From Albugo candida (Eukaryota; Oomycota; Peronosporomycetes; Albuginales; Albuginaceae), in assembly GCA_905220665.1 (NCBI GenBank), contig CAJNAR010000005.1:62001-126000 (forward strand): 64,000 nucleotides of DNA, given 5' to 3'. Every line of letters starts with the position of its first letter. Within the stretch, counting starts at the first letter, position 1. Shown here piece after piece: positions 54,044 through 64,000 of this stretch. The translations under genes were made by a program, and so were the position numbers. A model generated the notes under the pieces. The model was not told the origin of the DNA and searched no databases. It saw nothing but the letters and a program-made list of their open reading frames with translations.

Positions 54044-55387
54044 ATGCGATTTCCGAATAACTTTTTTCCTTCTCCTGTTGTGCCTGATAATCTGGTTTCT
54101 TCGTATTGCGCGCTAGCAGATCGATTAGTACGAGTGACTGTGGAGCAATATGAAACATTTTCAGCACTTCCTCCGGATCAGAGAGTAGATCCTACCCAGT
54201 GGAAGGAGACACGAAAGAAAGATAATTTGACATTACACAAGGAGCGTCGGACACGAGCAACTCAACCATATCACATAATGGAAACATTACGTGGAGATGA
54301 ACCTGTGTATACAAAAGCATATGTACCCAACATGCTCATGACAGGCTCCATCGAGGGAAGACTGGAAGACGCCTGTTTTGGCACATTTATCGACACAACA
54401 GAATCGTTACGAATGCGTGAACGATATTCAGAAGAAGATGTTGCGGAAAGTCAGGTTCTACAGCGATTTCGAGGTCCATCATTCGACGATCCTTTTCATT
54501 TCACAGGAATTACATGGCTTATTCTTGGAAATACGAAGATTCCACTCGTACGACGTCGTGACGTCCTCCTACTTCACTCTGTGGGTCTCACCAAACTCAC
54601 GAACGGAGAGCCAGTCGGATATTGTCTGTATCATTGTGTGGAACTACCCAATGTACCACAGCTGACCAATCTTAAGATGATTCGAGTTACCGGATCTTAT
54701 TGTTATATTCGACGCCAAACCGAAATTGACCGGATAGATGTTTACTTGAAAGGATGGTTTACTCCTCTTGGCGAAATTCCCGAATTTTTGGTAATTTCGA
54801 ATGTTATGAACTCGCTTTTGGCAACTCAAAACACAGTGAAAATCGCGTATATCCGAAAACTGCTACATCAAATTCAGGCAAGTCGCAGCAAAGAAGTAAC
54901 TCGAGTTACGGAAATGTATGTGATCCTTTCCATTTCTATACTCGTCTGGTTCTGATTTATTGTGTGCATTAGAGCGGCCTGCACTTCATGTTGTTCAGGT
55001 GGCTGCACGTCGAACTTTATAAAGTACGGCGGGAAGTTTGGATCATGCATCTTGTGTCGCATGCCTGTTTGCGCATTGTGTGTACATGAGCAGAAAGTGA
55101 TCGTCGAAATCAATGAGGATGGAGTGATCACACGGAAATTGACGTGCTGCCTTCCATGCTTGCATAAAATACGAGTAATGAGCGCCTATGAAGTTGCACG
55201 AGAGCAAATTGGACGCAAACCGTCACATAGCATATCTTCGACTGCATCAACGACATCGGATGCAGTAGGTACGTTTCGTTTTGAATAGCTGAATTTCATC
55301 GTGTGACATTTTTGTCGTCCATTAGAGCATCCGACTAGCTTGATGGATGTCGCAATTCTAGGCTTTGATAATTTTTTGAAGATTTAG
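54044..55387 (+). CDS. START-domain protein with FYVE-like zinc finger
   Basis: Three exons, 54044-54915, 54973-55268 and 55326-55387, give 409 residues; both introns are 57 bases. The ATG at 54044 (MRFPNNFFPSPVV) fits the usual start of this oomycete family as I recall it; the frame's first ATG at 54014 adds ten residues. Residues about 80-270 form a START-like lipid-binding fold (GSIEGRLEDACFGTF, then KGWFTPLG). The second exon contributes a zinc finger with CTSC, CILC, CALC and CLPC pairs, a FYVE-related pattern that lacks the R-K/R-HHC phosphoinositide signature. The third exon adds a short tail (ILGFDNFLKI). Such proteins form a large oomycete family with suspected lipid-sensing roles; the exact ligand is unknown. 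Confidence 0.8.
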
Positions 55388-56349
55388 AATGTATGCGCTT
55401 CATTTGAGCCATTTCGGGGCTAATATAGAGTAAACGAATCATGTTATAAATATTATAGTAGCCATTCGGCGTCTGCGCGTTGTATATCATCAATTCATCG
55501 TTAAACGTGGTTGTCGACGTATCCGACGTGTCCGACTTGTGCTATAATTGATAACTAATGACGTCCACAAAGTTTGATGGAGCTCAACTGGGCGGTAAGA
55601 AATAAAAGCTCAGTGCTTTGGAGTAAACGCGAATAATAAATTAGGGCAGCTGATGTGTATTTCTACGCAGAGTCGTTGCGTGGAAGAACACTCCTACCAG
55701 ACGACTTCACTCAGGAAATCATACGCCGAATTACTTTCATCATGTGGCACGTATATGATAAACACTCTAAGCCTTCCTGACTTAGTTGAGCCACAATGTG
55801 AGCAAACCACAGGTTCGTTTTGTAAGTAATATCGACATCGACAGTATAAAAAGAAAAAAATCGTCTTGTATCAACCAGTGACGCGCGCTAGTTTGAGACG
55901 TTGATTTGCTACGGGCTCGCCAATGAATCGCTATAATTTAACGGGAGAATCTGATAGATCCGATGGTGTCGCCAGCTGTTTTATAGAGTGTTTTCATTCT
56001 ATAAAGAAGCTATGTTCTTGAAAGATCGCAAAATTTTGGGGTACGGTATTTCTTTCAGATCGAATCCATCAAAAATGACTTGATATTTGTAATAATCTCA
56101 ATAAGTTCGCTTTCCAGTCTAAACGCTAGCAGAACTTTGTGACATCAATTATTTAATTTTAACATGTTTTTTAGTGTCTTTGATAGATATTGGGTATTTT
56201 ATACTATTGACTCTACACAGAAGCATCCATTTTGGTCTAATTTTATCTTTGTACATCAGCTATGGGTGATCTGAGTTGCCGTTTCTTCCTTTCAAAACAG
56301 CAATTATTGTCTTGAATTAATCGACCGTGTGTTTTGGTGTGCCATTTCG
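55388..56349. other. Intergenic region, no gene seen
   Basis: About 960 bases of AT-rich DNA. No open frame with recognisable content, repeat or RNA gene was found. Confidence 0.4.
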
Positions 56350-57180
56350 CTACTTTTTTAATTTTCCACCGTGCGACCAACAGTAACCGCCAACTTTGGG
56401 TCCTTTAGTACATCCCTCTCGTTTGCAAAGTCGTTTCCCTCCATGACTCCAACATAGACCGTTCTTTCGAGACGCATTGGAGCACCCATCCGTCTTGCAC
56501 CGTTTTCCGCCACCGTGACTGATGCAAAGTCCTAAGCTAACAGCATGCTTGTTGCATTCGGGCATTGAACAGCGTAATCCACCACCGTGCGCGATGCAAA
56601 AGCCTCCTGCCTTAGCACGTTTGATGCAGTCATTCATTCCACAGAGCTTGCCACTGCTCACCCGTTTTCGGGGTGTCAAATCGCCTATCAACGATGAGCC
56701 ACATGAGCTCGCAGTGCTTGCACTTGAATTGGAAATGCTTCGATGCAACGGAGATATTGCCAAATCCGCTAACGCTTCACATGCTACATGACCGTCCATC
56801 ATACGATTCCGATGTCCAAATTCGGATGAGTAAACAAGCTTTTCATTACTTCTATAAAACTGTGACAATGAGACTGGTGTCGTCGACATGAGTTCAGCCC
56901 GTTTTATAATGCTTTGAATGGACGGTAGTCTGGCTTTCTTGTCCTTTGGAGATATGCTGGCTGCGGAATTGTTCTCTCCATTGAGTAGTTCGTGCAGTCT
57001 TAGTTGCCGCGGCGATGAAACAGAGTTGATCTCATTGTAATCTCTAAACGTTTTTGCTTGAGGAGTAATAAGACTTGGCAAACAACTGCGTCGATCAGAG
57101 ATGCTTGTGTCATGCTGATTGCAACGCTCTGGCAACCAGTGCGGACGTTCAGTAGAAGCGAATGGTGGAAGTGGAAGCAT
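56350..57180 (-). CDS. CxxxxC-CxxH zinc-repeat protein, copy 1
   Basis: 276 residues from the ATG at 57180, chosen because it is shared with copy 2; the frame is open further to 57417 but that part is not shared. The first 170 residues are Ser-rich and disordered. Four tandem repeats of pattern C-x4-C-x9-C-x2-H-G-G follow (CGMNDC, CSMPEC, CKTDGC and CKREGC, ending in HGG), the type seen in plant WRKY19-like and many oomycete proteins, where zinc binding and nuclear roles are assumed. The coding region is about 98 percent identical to copy 2 at 62423-63265. It points away from that copy, with the CPT gene between them. Confidence 0.8.
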   Translation of the reverse strand: MLPLPPFASTERPHWLPERCNQHDTSISDRRSCLPSLITPQAKTFRDYNEINSVSSPRQLRLHELLNGENNSAASISPKDKKARLPSIQSIIKRAELMSTTPVSLSQFYRSNEKLVYSSEFGHRNRMMDGHVACEALADLAISPLHRSISNSSASTASSCGSSLIGDLTPRKRVSSGKLCGMNDCIKRAKAGGFCIAHGGGLRCSMPECNKHAVSLGLCISHGGGKRCKTDGCSNASRKNGLCWSHGGKRLCKREGCTKGPKVGGYCWSHGGKLKK

Positions 57181-59335
57181 TGTATTGATTGATTTGTTGT
57201 GCTTGTGTGCTGGGAGGCAAATTCGAAGATGAATGATCACCAGGAGGTGAGTAAAGCGTCTGGAATCATCTATGCACACGGTGCGAAGAAGCAGTGAGGG
57301 CAGAGTTGGTAAACATAACCTTTTGTACGCATCTACTTCAAATAAGCTTTTACAGATTTGCTTTTTCTTCTCATTGTAGAATCCTGTGAGGAAACCAACG
57401 GGATCATGGGCGATCAAGGAAAAGCAGGAGTAATGTGGGGGTGATACCTTGGTTTATATATAGAGCAATCGTGGGTCAGTAGGGTGTCGGACCACTGCAC
57501 CGCCTTTTCCAAGCAAGAAAGATTCTATAGATACTGGGCATGCAGTGATATATTCCCGTTTTGCTCTATAATAAGATCCATCGATATTACCATCTATACG
57601 CTTTTACCCACCGAGAGGGTTAAACACCGACATCGTTGTCAGCGGAGTAATGCGTTACAAATATAGTAAAGTGATGTAATACGTCATACAACAGGTCACG
57701 ACTTTTGCGCTTTATGTAATAAATGTGCGCTTGAGCGTTTGATCGACACGTCGAGCGACGATAGTTATAAAGACGATAGAGTACGATACGGTGATTTTAT
57801 GACCGCAAGCGCGTATCACGAGTATAATCATGTGTATAGCGGAGTTTAAAGTTGTACCAGTATTTTACCTCCCGCAAAAGCCAGTACAGTGCATATCTGA
57901 TCGCTGGTAATATTTTGGGAGTCAAAGCGTACGGTTCCGTTAATTTGAACGGATAGATTGCTGTAGCGTTTTTTCCAGATGAGTGAAAGGTATAGAAAAA
58001 CCCAGTAGTTTGTATCTTTGCCGCATGTCGCGAATACGACCTTGCAGTAAATTCATACCCGACCTGGCGTGCTTGAAGTATACGAGGGTATGAACAGACT
58101 AGAGCAAAAAAGTGGGTCGGATGAGCTGGTGCGCTTCTCCAATGTATATGTATGCAAGAATGCATTTGTGAGCACGTAACTTGCTCACAAATGAGCCAAT
58201 AACCGGAGGACTATATCAAATTTTAATACTATTGGAAAGTTTTCTATATCACGTCATCATTCACATACTTTAAACAGGTACTCCAGGACGCAATTTGAGA
58301 AAAGCAAGCCAGATAATCGTTGAGCATACTTTTCCTACTGTCCTACTGTCCAATTGCGTAATTTTTGGCAATATTGTGGTGAGGATTGCTGCCTTCGCGT
58401 GTTATATATGAGACGTAAAATGCTACTCGCGACGTGCGCTTGGAAATTCAATACTACAGAAGCTGATAGATGGCAATACTAGTCCACAAGTAAGCCGTCT
58501 TGGTGCAGCAAGTCGGCACGGAGCTGTTAATCTCTTTCCTCAGTCCTCGCGCAAAAGGCCAAGGTTTAAGCCACATACGATTATCCGGTTTTGAGAATTT
58601 TATCTAGCACCACAGAATTTAAAGCACAAGGAGTCGCTTCCCAACTCTCTAATTATCGCAATGATGCTCCTTGAGCGACCAATTTGTTGGCGTAAAGCCT
58701 ATTTTACGCGCCGAATTCGGTATTGTAACTTCGTACAGCCTGCATTAGTCTTTGGAAGCTTGAATATGAAATCGAAACACACAGAGCACCTTAGATGAAT
58801 TGCACCCCCCACTTCAAGTAGGTAAACAACCTGAAAGACGACATAGTAAGTTACGAATGTAAGTGCTGAATGCGTTCTGGCTCGTTAGTATCATTTCAAT
58901 CATGAGCCTGTTTCTCAAAGCACATACCCTCTCGAAAACCGATTCAGTATCAGCAAACTCTGTCTGCGATAGTACTAATCGGCAAATAAACAGCTCGATG
59001 TACTGTAAAAATCGATATAAGTGTAATGTAGAGCAAACGAGCAACGATGGTTTCGACGGCTTATTTAATGCCCCTTAAAGATTGATAGCTGTACTCGAAA
59101 TATAATAAATGGATACAGAAACTCAAAACCGTATTTAGACCAATTATATCCCGATCAGAATATAGATGTAGTAAACATACTAGATAACATAAAAGATATG
59201 ACGAGAGTTACGTATCGATATGAGCATCTCAACAAAAAAATGTATTGTATTAGCCAATTCAAGCATAATTGATAGTTTAAGCAGCACACATTAGTTGGGG
59301 TCCTGAAGCCTCCAGCGAGACAGTAATTGCATCGA
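57181..59335. other. Gene-poor region with one perfect hairpin
   Basis: About 2.1 kb. The part next to copy 1 (57181-57365) is its conserved upstream region. The rest has only short open frames and no RNA gene recognised. A hairpin at 58163-58193 is described separately. Confidence 0.4.
58163..58193. repeat. Perfect 12-bp inverted repeat (hairpin)
   Basis: The arms CATTTGTGAGCA (58163-58174) and TGCTCACAAATG (58182-58193) are exact reverse complements around a 7-base loop, CGTAACT. No T-run follows on either side that would mark a simple terminator. Confidence 0.6.
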
Positions 59336-61330
59336 TTAATTCCTTTTGGACTGAGCGGCCAAAATCTCTTTGATGTCACCAAGACTCTGTACGAGCAAGT
59401 CAGCCAGTTGAGAAGCATCATCGCGATAACTGGAGAGTTGGAACTTGGCCCCGGGCGCTTCAATTCCATACCCAATCCCATAACATTCATTATTTACGGG
59501 CCCAAAACTACCACTTTCAATGTTTGGACTGGAAAGTGTGCTCGTGGAGAGAATGATTTTATTCATGATTTCAGCTGATGGAAGTGTAAATATCTCGGGC
59601 AATGGAATATCTTGCAGCTCGGCCATTTTTCGCAAAGCGAATAGATGACGATCGTGGCCCTGCCCCATGACAGCGTCTTTGGTAAGCTCGCCATGTCGAT
59701 TGATCGCTGCACGTAAGGCTTGATGCTTTTCATGTGCACTCACTTGTCCATCCACCATTTTTTTAACAAAAGCTGCTGCTTCATTCGTACAGCTTCGGAG
59801 GGTTTCTGTTCGACCATGTTTGTAAGCCGCCGTGCTGGCACTTTCATACGTCGATACAAATTTTTGATGCAATCGAAAATGAGCCAATTGAATTGCCATT
59901 TGCATAACTCCATCAGTGCCAATTTTGAACTGTGATATTTGTTTCTTTGTAATTGGTGAGAAGACACTCTCCACGTGAAGCTTTTCGACATGATGCTGGA
60001 ATTGTGTTTTGGCCTTTTTCAGATCTTCTAGCAATTTGACGTTCAGATCATATTCTAGCGGTTCCATATTGCGAGTCAAAGCATTATTACTCTTGTCAAC
60101 GACAACCGAGTATTGGATACTATCTTCATACAACTCATTCACATAACGCAAGACGGCAACACCATCACCCCATGAATGCTCGAAATTTACCGCAGCTTTG
60201 CCGTTGGAAGCAACAATTAGTTGAAAGCTCTTATCAAACCAGTGATTCGATCCATTTCCAATCAGGAACGTTCTCGATAAATCTGCTTCAGTACGTGGAC
60301 CATGATCTTCTAATGTGACAACAAATAGAGCTGAATCAATTGTGTGCAATAATGTCTGATTTTTAGATGAAGTCTGTGCAAAATCTTTCCGAACACGAGC
60401 CCAAATATCGCGATCAAGAGTAGTGAACAGTCCAGCACCATCTTTTGTAACCTCATTCGCCGGTTGAGCGACAATCTGATTCAATTGGGCGAGAAGCGCC
60501 TCTTGACCAACAAAATTACCTGTCGTTTCATCAAGCACTTGGACCCGATAGAAATTACAATTTCGTTGCACGACAATGTGTTTCGAGTTGGTGAATGTCT
60601 GCAGTCGGTCTTTACCACTATCCTCTGGGATCCGTACCGAGGAAAACAAATGCTTGTATTGACTCATATCGAGTGGATATGCTCCCCAGGCTGCTGCTCC
60701 ATACATTGCCCATCGTTCTGGAATGAGCTTACAATAATATTCAAAAGCAAAACGTTTGGTGAGATGTGGTTTTGTGTGGAACAGGTCGGGCTTCAAGCGT
60801 TCTGAATGCAATGTCTTATAGAATCGTACGGTCGATGTAATTAGAGAGGTTGCACGTTGCGTCCAAGAGTTTTTAAGAGGTACTGGGTCGTCTAGTAGAG
60901 TTAGTTGAGGATTGTAATTAATAACTAAGGGACGACGGTCTTCCAAGTACAAGTCGAGCCACCATTCATTTATGTACGACGTGTGTGAGTTGGACGCATC
61001 TCGCTCGATGAGTGATTTTTGTAAATGAGGACCGACTCCATTCTTGAAAGCGTGCACAGCGCGTTGAGTCTCCTTAAGTTCGGAAGACTTCACAACCGGC
61101 TCGACTGCGCGCAAGTATCGATTCAAAGTATCGTCTAATTCAGGTATCGGTAGCCGTAGTAAGGATTTTTGAAAACGGAACGTGGGTATAATGGTTTCAT
61201 GCAAGAATTCTGACGCGATACCAGTGGAAGGTTTCGTACTAAACAAACGTTTCACTTTACTTGTGGGTACACGCACAGAGCGTGAGTAGCCTAGAGCCTG
61301 GAGAAAAGATATCGAACGAGTTCTCTGCAT
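59336..61330 (-). CDS. CPT2: Mitochondrial carnitine O-acyltransferase, CPT2-like
   Basis: A single frame of 664 residues, near the family's usual 620-660. The first 35 residues are basic and hydroxylated (MQRTRSISFLQALGYSRSVR), a likely mitochondrial targeting peptide. The carnitine acyltransferase core follows. The catalytic histidine is in NFEHSWGDGVAVLR, residue 385, and the C-terminal block is SYRDDASQLADLLVQSLGDI. An N-terminal LPIPELDDTLNRYL block matches the family. The enzyme moves long-chain acyl groups between carnitine and CoA and thus feeds fatty-acid oxidation in the matrix. No membrane helices of the CPT1 type appear. It lies alone between the two divergent zinc-repeat copies. 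Confidence 0.9.
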   Translation of the reverse strand: MQRTRSISFLQALGYSRSVRVPTSKVKRLFSTKPSTGIASEFLHETIIPTFRFQKSLLRLPIPELDDTLNRYLRAVEPVVKSSELKETQRAVHAFKNGVGPHLQKSLIERDASNSHTSYINEWWLDLYLEDRRPLVINYNPQLTLLDDPVPLKNSWTQRATSLITSTVRFYKTLHSERLKPDLFHTKPHLTKRFAFEYYCKLIPERWAMYGAAAWGAYPLDMSQYKHLFSSVRIPEDSGKDRLQTFTNSKHIVVQRNCNFYRVQVLDETTGNFVGQEALLAQLNQIVAQPANEVTKDGAGLFTTLDRDIWARVRKDFAQTSSKNQTLLHTIDSALFVVTLEDHGPRTEADLSRTFLIGNGSNHWFDKSFQLIVASNGKAAVNFEHSWGDGVAVLRYVNELYEDSIQYSVVVDKSNNALTRNMEPLEYDLNVKLLEDLKKAKTQFQHHVEKLHVESVFSPITKKQISQFKIGTDGVMQMAIQLAHFRLHQKFVSTYESASTAAYKHGRTETLRSCTNEAAAFVKKMVDGQVSAHEKHQALRAAINRHGELTKDAVMGQGHDRHLFALRKMAELQDIPLPEIFTLPSAEIMNKIILSTSTLSSPNIESGSFGPVNNECYGIGYGIEAPGAKFQLSSYRDDASQLADLLVQSLGDIKEILAAQSKRN

Positions 61331-62244
61331 CGACCGACCTCTGGAAAAACGAATATATGGAATCAGATATTGACCGAAGCGTACTTATCAGAGGCTATGT
61401 CTCGCAAAGCATGAAAACCTCAAAGTGATCAAGATGAGTACGTTTCATCGATGCGGAACATAGAGGGTGTATCGAACATCGCTCGGTAAGTCCATACTGC
61501 AGTAGAATCAACGTTGAGAGATTCGGCAACGGCTGGGTACTCGTTGTTCTCAAAGTGAGTTAGCATCTATGATATAATTTCTGTTTGGAAGAGTCGTATC
61601 CCTGACAAGCGACACGACTGACTCGATCAAGTCGTTAGTGTTCTCGGCACCCTCATGTGTTTTGCAGCCACACGGTGAGAAGCTTCTGGTTTCACACAGC
61701 GGAATCATGCTCGTCATTTACGCCAAAATCTCGGCTTGAAGCACCTCAAAAACCACCTGTTTCTTTTCTGATCCCTTTTGGAAGTAATACTGCGTCCAGA
61801 GGGTAGACAGTCATCGCTTTGCTAGGCTCTGCTGATTGTGGGCATAATTGCAAATTGCTACATGCTTGTTGAGTTCTCATACGTTACATCTCTGGATTCT
61901 ACTTTAACCCTTTTCTGTTGGTCGAAACTACAAAAACCTTATGGTCCACGTTCAGTCCACTGCGTTGTATTTCCCAACGTGGCACTCCTAACTTATACTA
62001 TAACTATTAAGTAAAAACCAGTCGCTTTCGAATTATATTATAGAGTAGTAGGAGAGGAGTCGTAGCGAGTATATGATGTATCAAGTAATTGTTCCCTGCT
62101 CCAAAAAAGGCGCAGTGGTCCCGCACCCCATCCAGGTAGCTATCCCTCTATAAAAGTAGAACATTGAAGGTAAGGATTTAATCCTTAATTTTACTTTTTA
62201 CTTGTGATCTGAAAAGATGGGATACAAGCCTATACAGCGAGAAT
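61331..62244. other. Intergenic region, no gene seen
   Basis: About 900 bases between divergent starts of the CPT gene and zinc-repeat copy 2. No open frame or RNA gene is supported. Confidence 0.4.
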
Positions 62245-62422
62245 AAATAGCTGTAAAAACCTCTTTGAAGTACACGCGGCATGAGGTTTCTGAGTGCCAA
62301 GTGTGCCCTCACTGCCTTTTCATCACGTGCATTGATGCGGCCAGCAGTTTGTCCAGCTTGTGCTTATGTATCACTCATCAAATCGCCTCACACGACACAA
62401 GCACAGCAAACCAATCAATACA

Positions 62423-63265
62423 ATGCTTCCACTTCCACCATTCGCTTCTATCGAACGTCCGCATTGGTTGCCAGAGCGTTCCAATCAGCATGACACAAGC
62501 ATCTCTGATCGACGCAGTTGTTTGCCAAGTCTTATTACTCCTCAAGCAAAAACGTTTAGAGATTACAATGAGATCAACTCTGATTCATCGCCACGGCAAC
62601 TAAGACTGCACGAACTACTCAATGGAGAGAACAATTCCGCAGCCAGCATATCTCCAAAGGACAAGAAAGCCAGACTACCGTCCATTCAAAGCATTATGAA
62701 ACGGGCCGAACTCATGTCGACGACACCAGTCTCATTGTCACAGTTTTATAGAAGTAATGAAAAGCTTGTTTACTCATCCGGATTTGGACATCGGAATCGT
62801 ATGATGGACGGTCATGTAGCATGTGAAGCGTTAGCGGATTTGGCAATATCTCCGTTACATCGAAGCATTTCCAATTCAAGTGCAAGCACTGCGAGCTCAT
62901 GTGGTTCATCGTTGATAGGCGATTTGACACCCCGAAAACGGGTGAGCAGTGGCAAGCTCTGTGGAATGAATGACTGCATCAAACGTGCTAAGGCAGGAGG
63001 CTTTTGCATCGCGCATGGTGGTGGATTACGCTGTTCAATGCCCAAATGTAACAAGCATGCTGTTAGCTTAGGACTTTGCATCAGTCACGGTGGCGGAAAA
63101 CGGTGCAAGACGGATGGGTGCCCCAACGCGTCTCGAAAGAACGGTCTATGTTGGAGTCATGGAGGGAAACGACTTTGCAAACGAGAGGGATGTACAAAAG
63201 GACCCAAAGTTGGCGGTTACTGTTGGTCGCACGGTGGAAAAGTGAAGATGAACAGCGCTCAATAG
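62423..63265 (+). CDS. CxxxxC-CxxH zinc-repeat protein, copy 2
   Basis: 280 residues. It differs from copy 1 in about eight residues in the shared part (for example ERSNQ for ERCNQ, CSMPKC for CSMPEC, GCPNAS for GCSNAS) and has a different last few residues (VKMNSAQ instead of LKK). It carries the same four C-x4-C-x9-C-x2-H repeats. All zinc ligands are intact, so both copies should fold. Upstream sequence (62245-62422) is recognisably related to that of copy 1 but far less conserved than the coding part. Probable nuclear or nucleic-acid role by analogy only. Confidence 0.8.
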   Translation: MLPLPPFASIERPHWLPERSNQHDTSISDRRSCLPSLITPQAKTFRDYNEINSDSSPRQLRLHELLNGENNSAASISPKDKKARLPSIQSIMKRAELMSTTPVSLSQFYRSNEKLVYSSGFGHRNRMMDGHVACEALADLAISPLHRSISNSSASTASSCGSSLIGDLTPRKRVSSGKLCGMNDCIKRAKAGGFCIAHGGGLRCSMPKCNKHAVSLGLCISHGGGKRCKTDGCPNASRKNGLCWSHGGKRLCKREGCTKGPKVGGYCWSHGGKVKMNSAQ

Positions 63266-63522
63266 ACAATTGCTCGGAAGTGAAGCTACGGGATTGAAGG
63301 ATTTGAATCTGCGTTATATGAAGACACCAGAGATAGTATCATTTTTAGTAGTGTGTCGTGTTTATATTTGAAAATAGATTGATTCTATCTGTAAAAACCT
63401 TTTGCATACAGCGCGCTGTTCGAGTGTTGGATTGGAAGTGCTGTTAGCGAATCATCGTCTGATTCTTGGAGTATCAACCAATGGGATTATTTCTAATAGC
63501 AGCTTAACTTTCTAGTTCATCA

Positions 63523-64000
63523 ATGGACAAGGTTGGCGGCTATCACTCCATTGCTCTACCGCTGCATAACAGCTTATATTATCGATTTATTTATGTGAAA
63601 AAACACGATGATAGAGCGAGTCATAGTGAAATTCACAATCAGTTGGCGTCGAATAGGACAGTCCACGTTGTAAACCTTCCATATCAAGCCGGAGACGATT
63701 GGATCAAAGAATGTTTTAGTAAAGTTGGAATGGTTCAATCCATTCATCGCAATACCGCACAAAATGACCCAGCTGTATCACATTCGGCAGAGGTTAATAC
63801 AGATCAAGGCGCATGTTCGCTGATTAATTCTGCACACGTTGTTTTTCGATCGGAAAAAAGTGTTGCGACACTATTGTCGACATTCTTACTGGATCAATTG
63901 GCACCGCTGCCAACGAAATTAGGACTACAAGGTACGCTGTGCCGTCCTTTATAATAGAACGAGCAGCTCACATGATTGCAAACAGGTTACCTCGAGCAAT
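63523..64000 (+). CDS. RRP7: RRP7-like ribosomal RNA processing protein, 5' part
   Basis: Exon 1 runs 63523-63931. A GT-AG intron at 63932-63985 (54 bases) leads to a second exon that leaves the window at 64000 (continuing with YLEQ). The start GGYHSIALPLHNSLYYRFIY and the RRM-like block TVHVVNLPYQAGDDWIKECF then SKVGMVQSIH match the N-terminal RNA-binding part of RRP7. A block rich in hydrophobics (INSAHVVFRSEKSVATLL) finishes the RRM. RRP7 helps assemble the small ribosomal subunit in the nucleolus. The C-terminal basic domain lies outside the window. Confidence 0.8.

Noticed and set aside
57181..57417. Longer N-terminus for zinc-repeat copy 1
   Set aside because: The shared ATG with copy 2 is at 57180, and the upstream part shows the lower conservation of non-coding sequence.

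Overview
The window looks like a piece of a nuclear genome from an oomycete, most probably a compact biotrophic one such as a white rust (Albugo type). The genes carry very short GT-AG introns (about 46 to 76 bases, one of 222) and lie close together on both strands. The set includes stramenopile-flavoured families: a START domain joined to a FYVE-like finger, a PMRISKKF-type conserved protein, a large four-domain cation channel, and CxxxxC...CxxH-GG zinc-repeat proteins. The species call is inference; no database search was possible.

From 1 to 39.7 kb the DNA is gene-dense housekeeping sequence. In order it holds: the 3' end of an NPRL2 (GATOR1) gene; a membrane-anchored RanBP2-finger HECT ubiquitin ligase; a mitochondrial-type PPR-like helical protein; an unknown protein; a 28-bp tandem repeat followed by a tiny membrane protein; a four-domain voltage-gated channel; a duplicated nucleoside-deoxyribosyltransferase-like protein; an unknown ORF and an AAAP amino-acid transporter (perhaps one gene); PRP17/CDC40; two low-complexity or coiled-coil proteins; the spliceosomal helicase BRR2; a G-patch protein; a PMRISKKF protein; mitochondrial RNA polymerase; a thioredoxin-fold protein; and a very unusual cyclase-ATPase-FYVE-PH protein.

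From 39.7 to 49.4 kb is an accessory island. It has a decayed Ty3/Gypsy pol relic, a pair of diverged direct repeats, and two related genes with signal peptides (candidate secreted effectors) in inverted orientation, one apparently broken. From 49.4 to 55.4 kb housekeeping genes return: a SENP6/7-like SUMO protease, a RecQ helicase and a START/FYVE-like protein. From 55.4 to 63.3 kb the DNA is sparse. A mitochondrial carnitine acyltransferase sits between two almost identical, divergently oriented copies of a zinc-repeat gene. The window closes with the first exon of RRP7.

Two functional themes recur, both by inference from gene families: pre-mRNA splicing (PRP17, BRR2, possibly the G-patch protein) and mitochondrial function (RNA polymerase, PPR-like protein, CPT). 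The most novel object is the cyclase at 35-39.7 kb. Its single long reading frame hides a FYVE finger in another frame between two introns of 53 and 46 bases, which together are a multiple of three.
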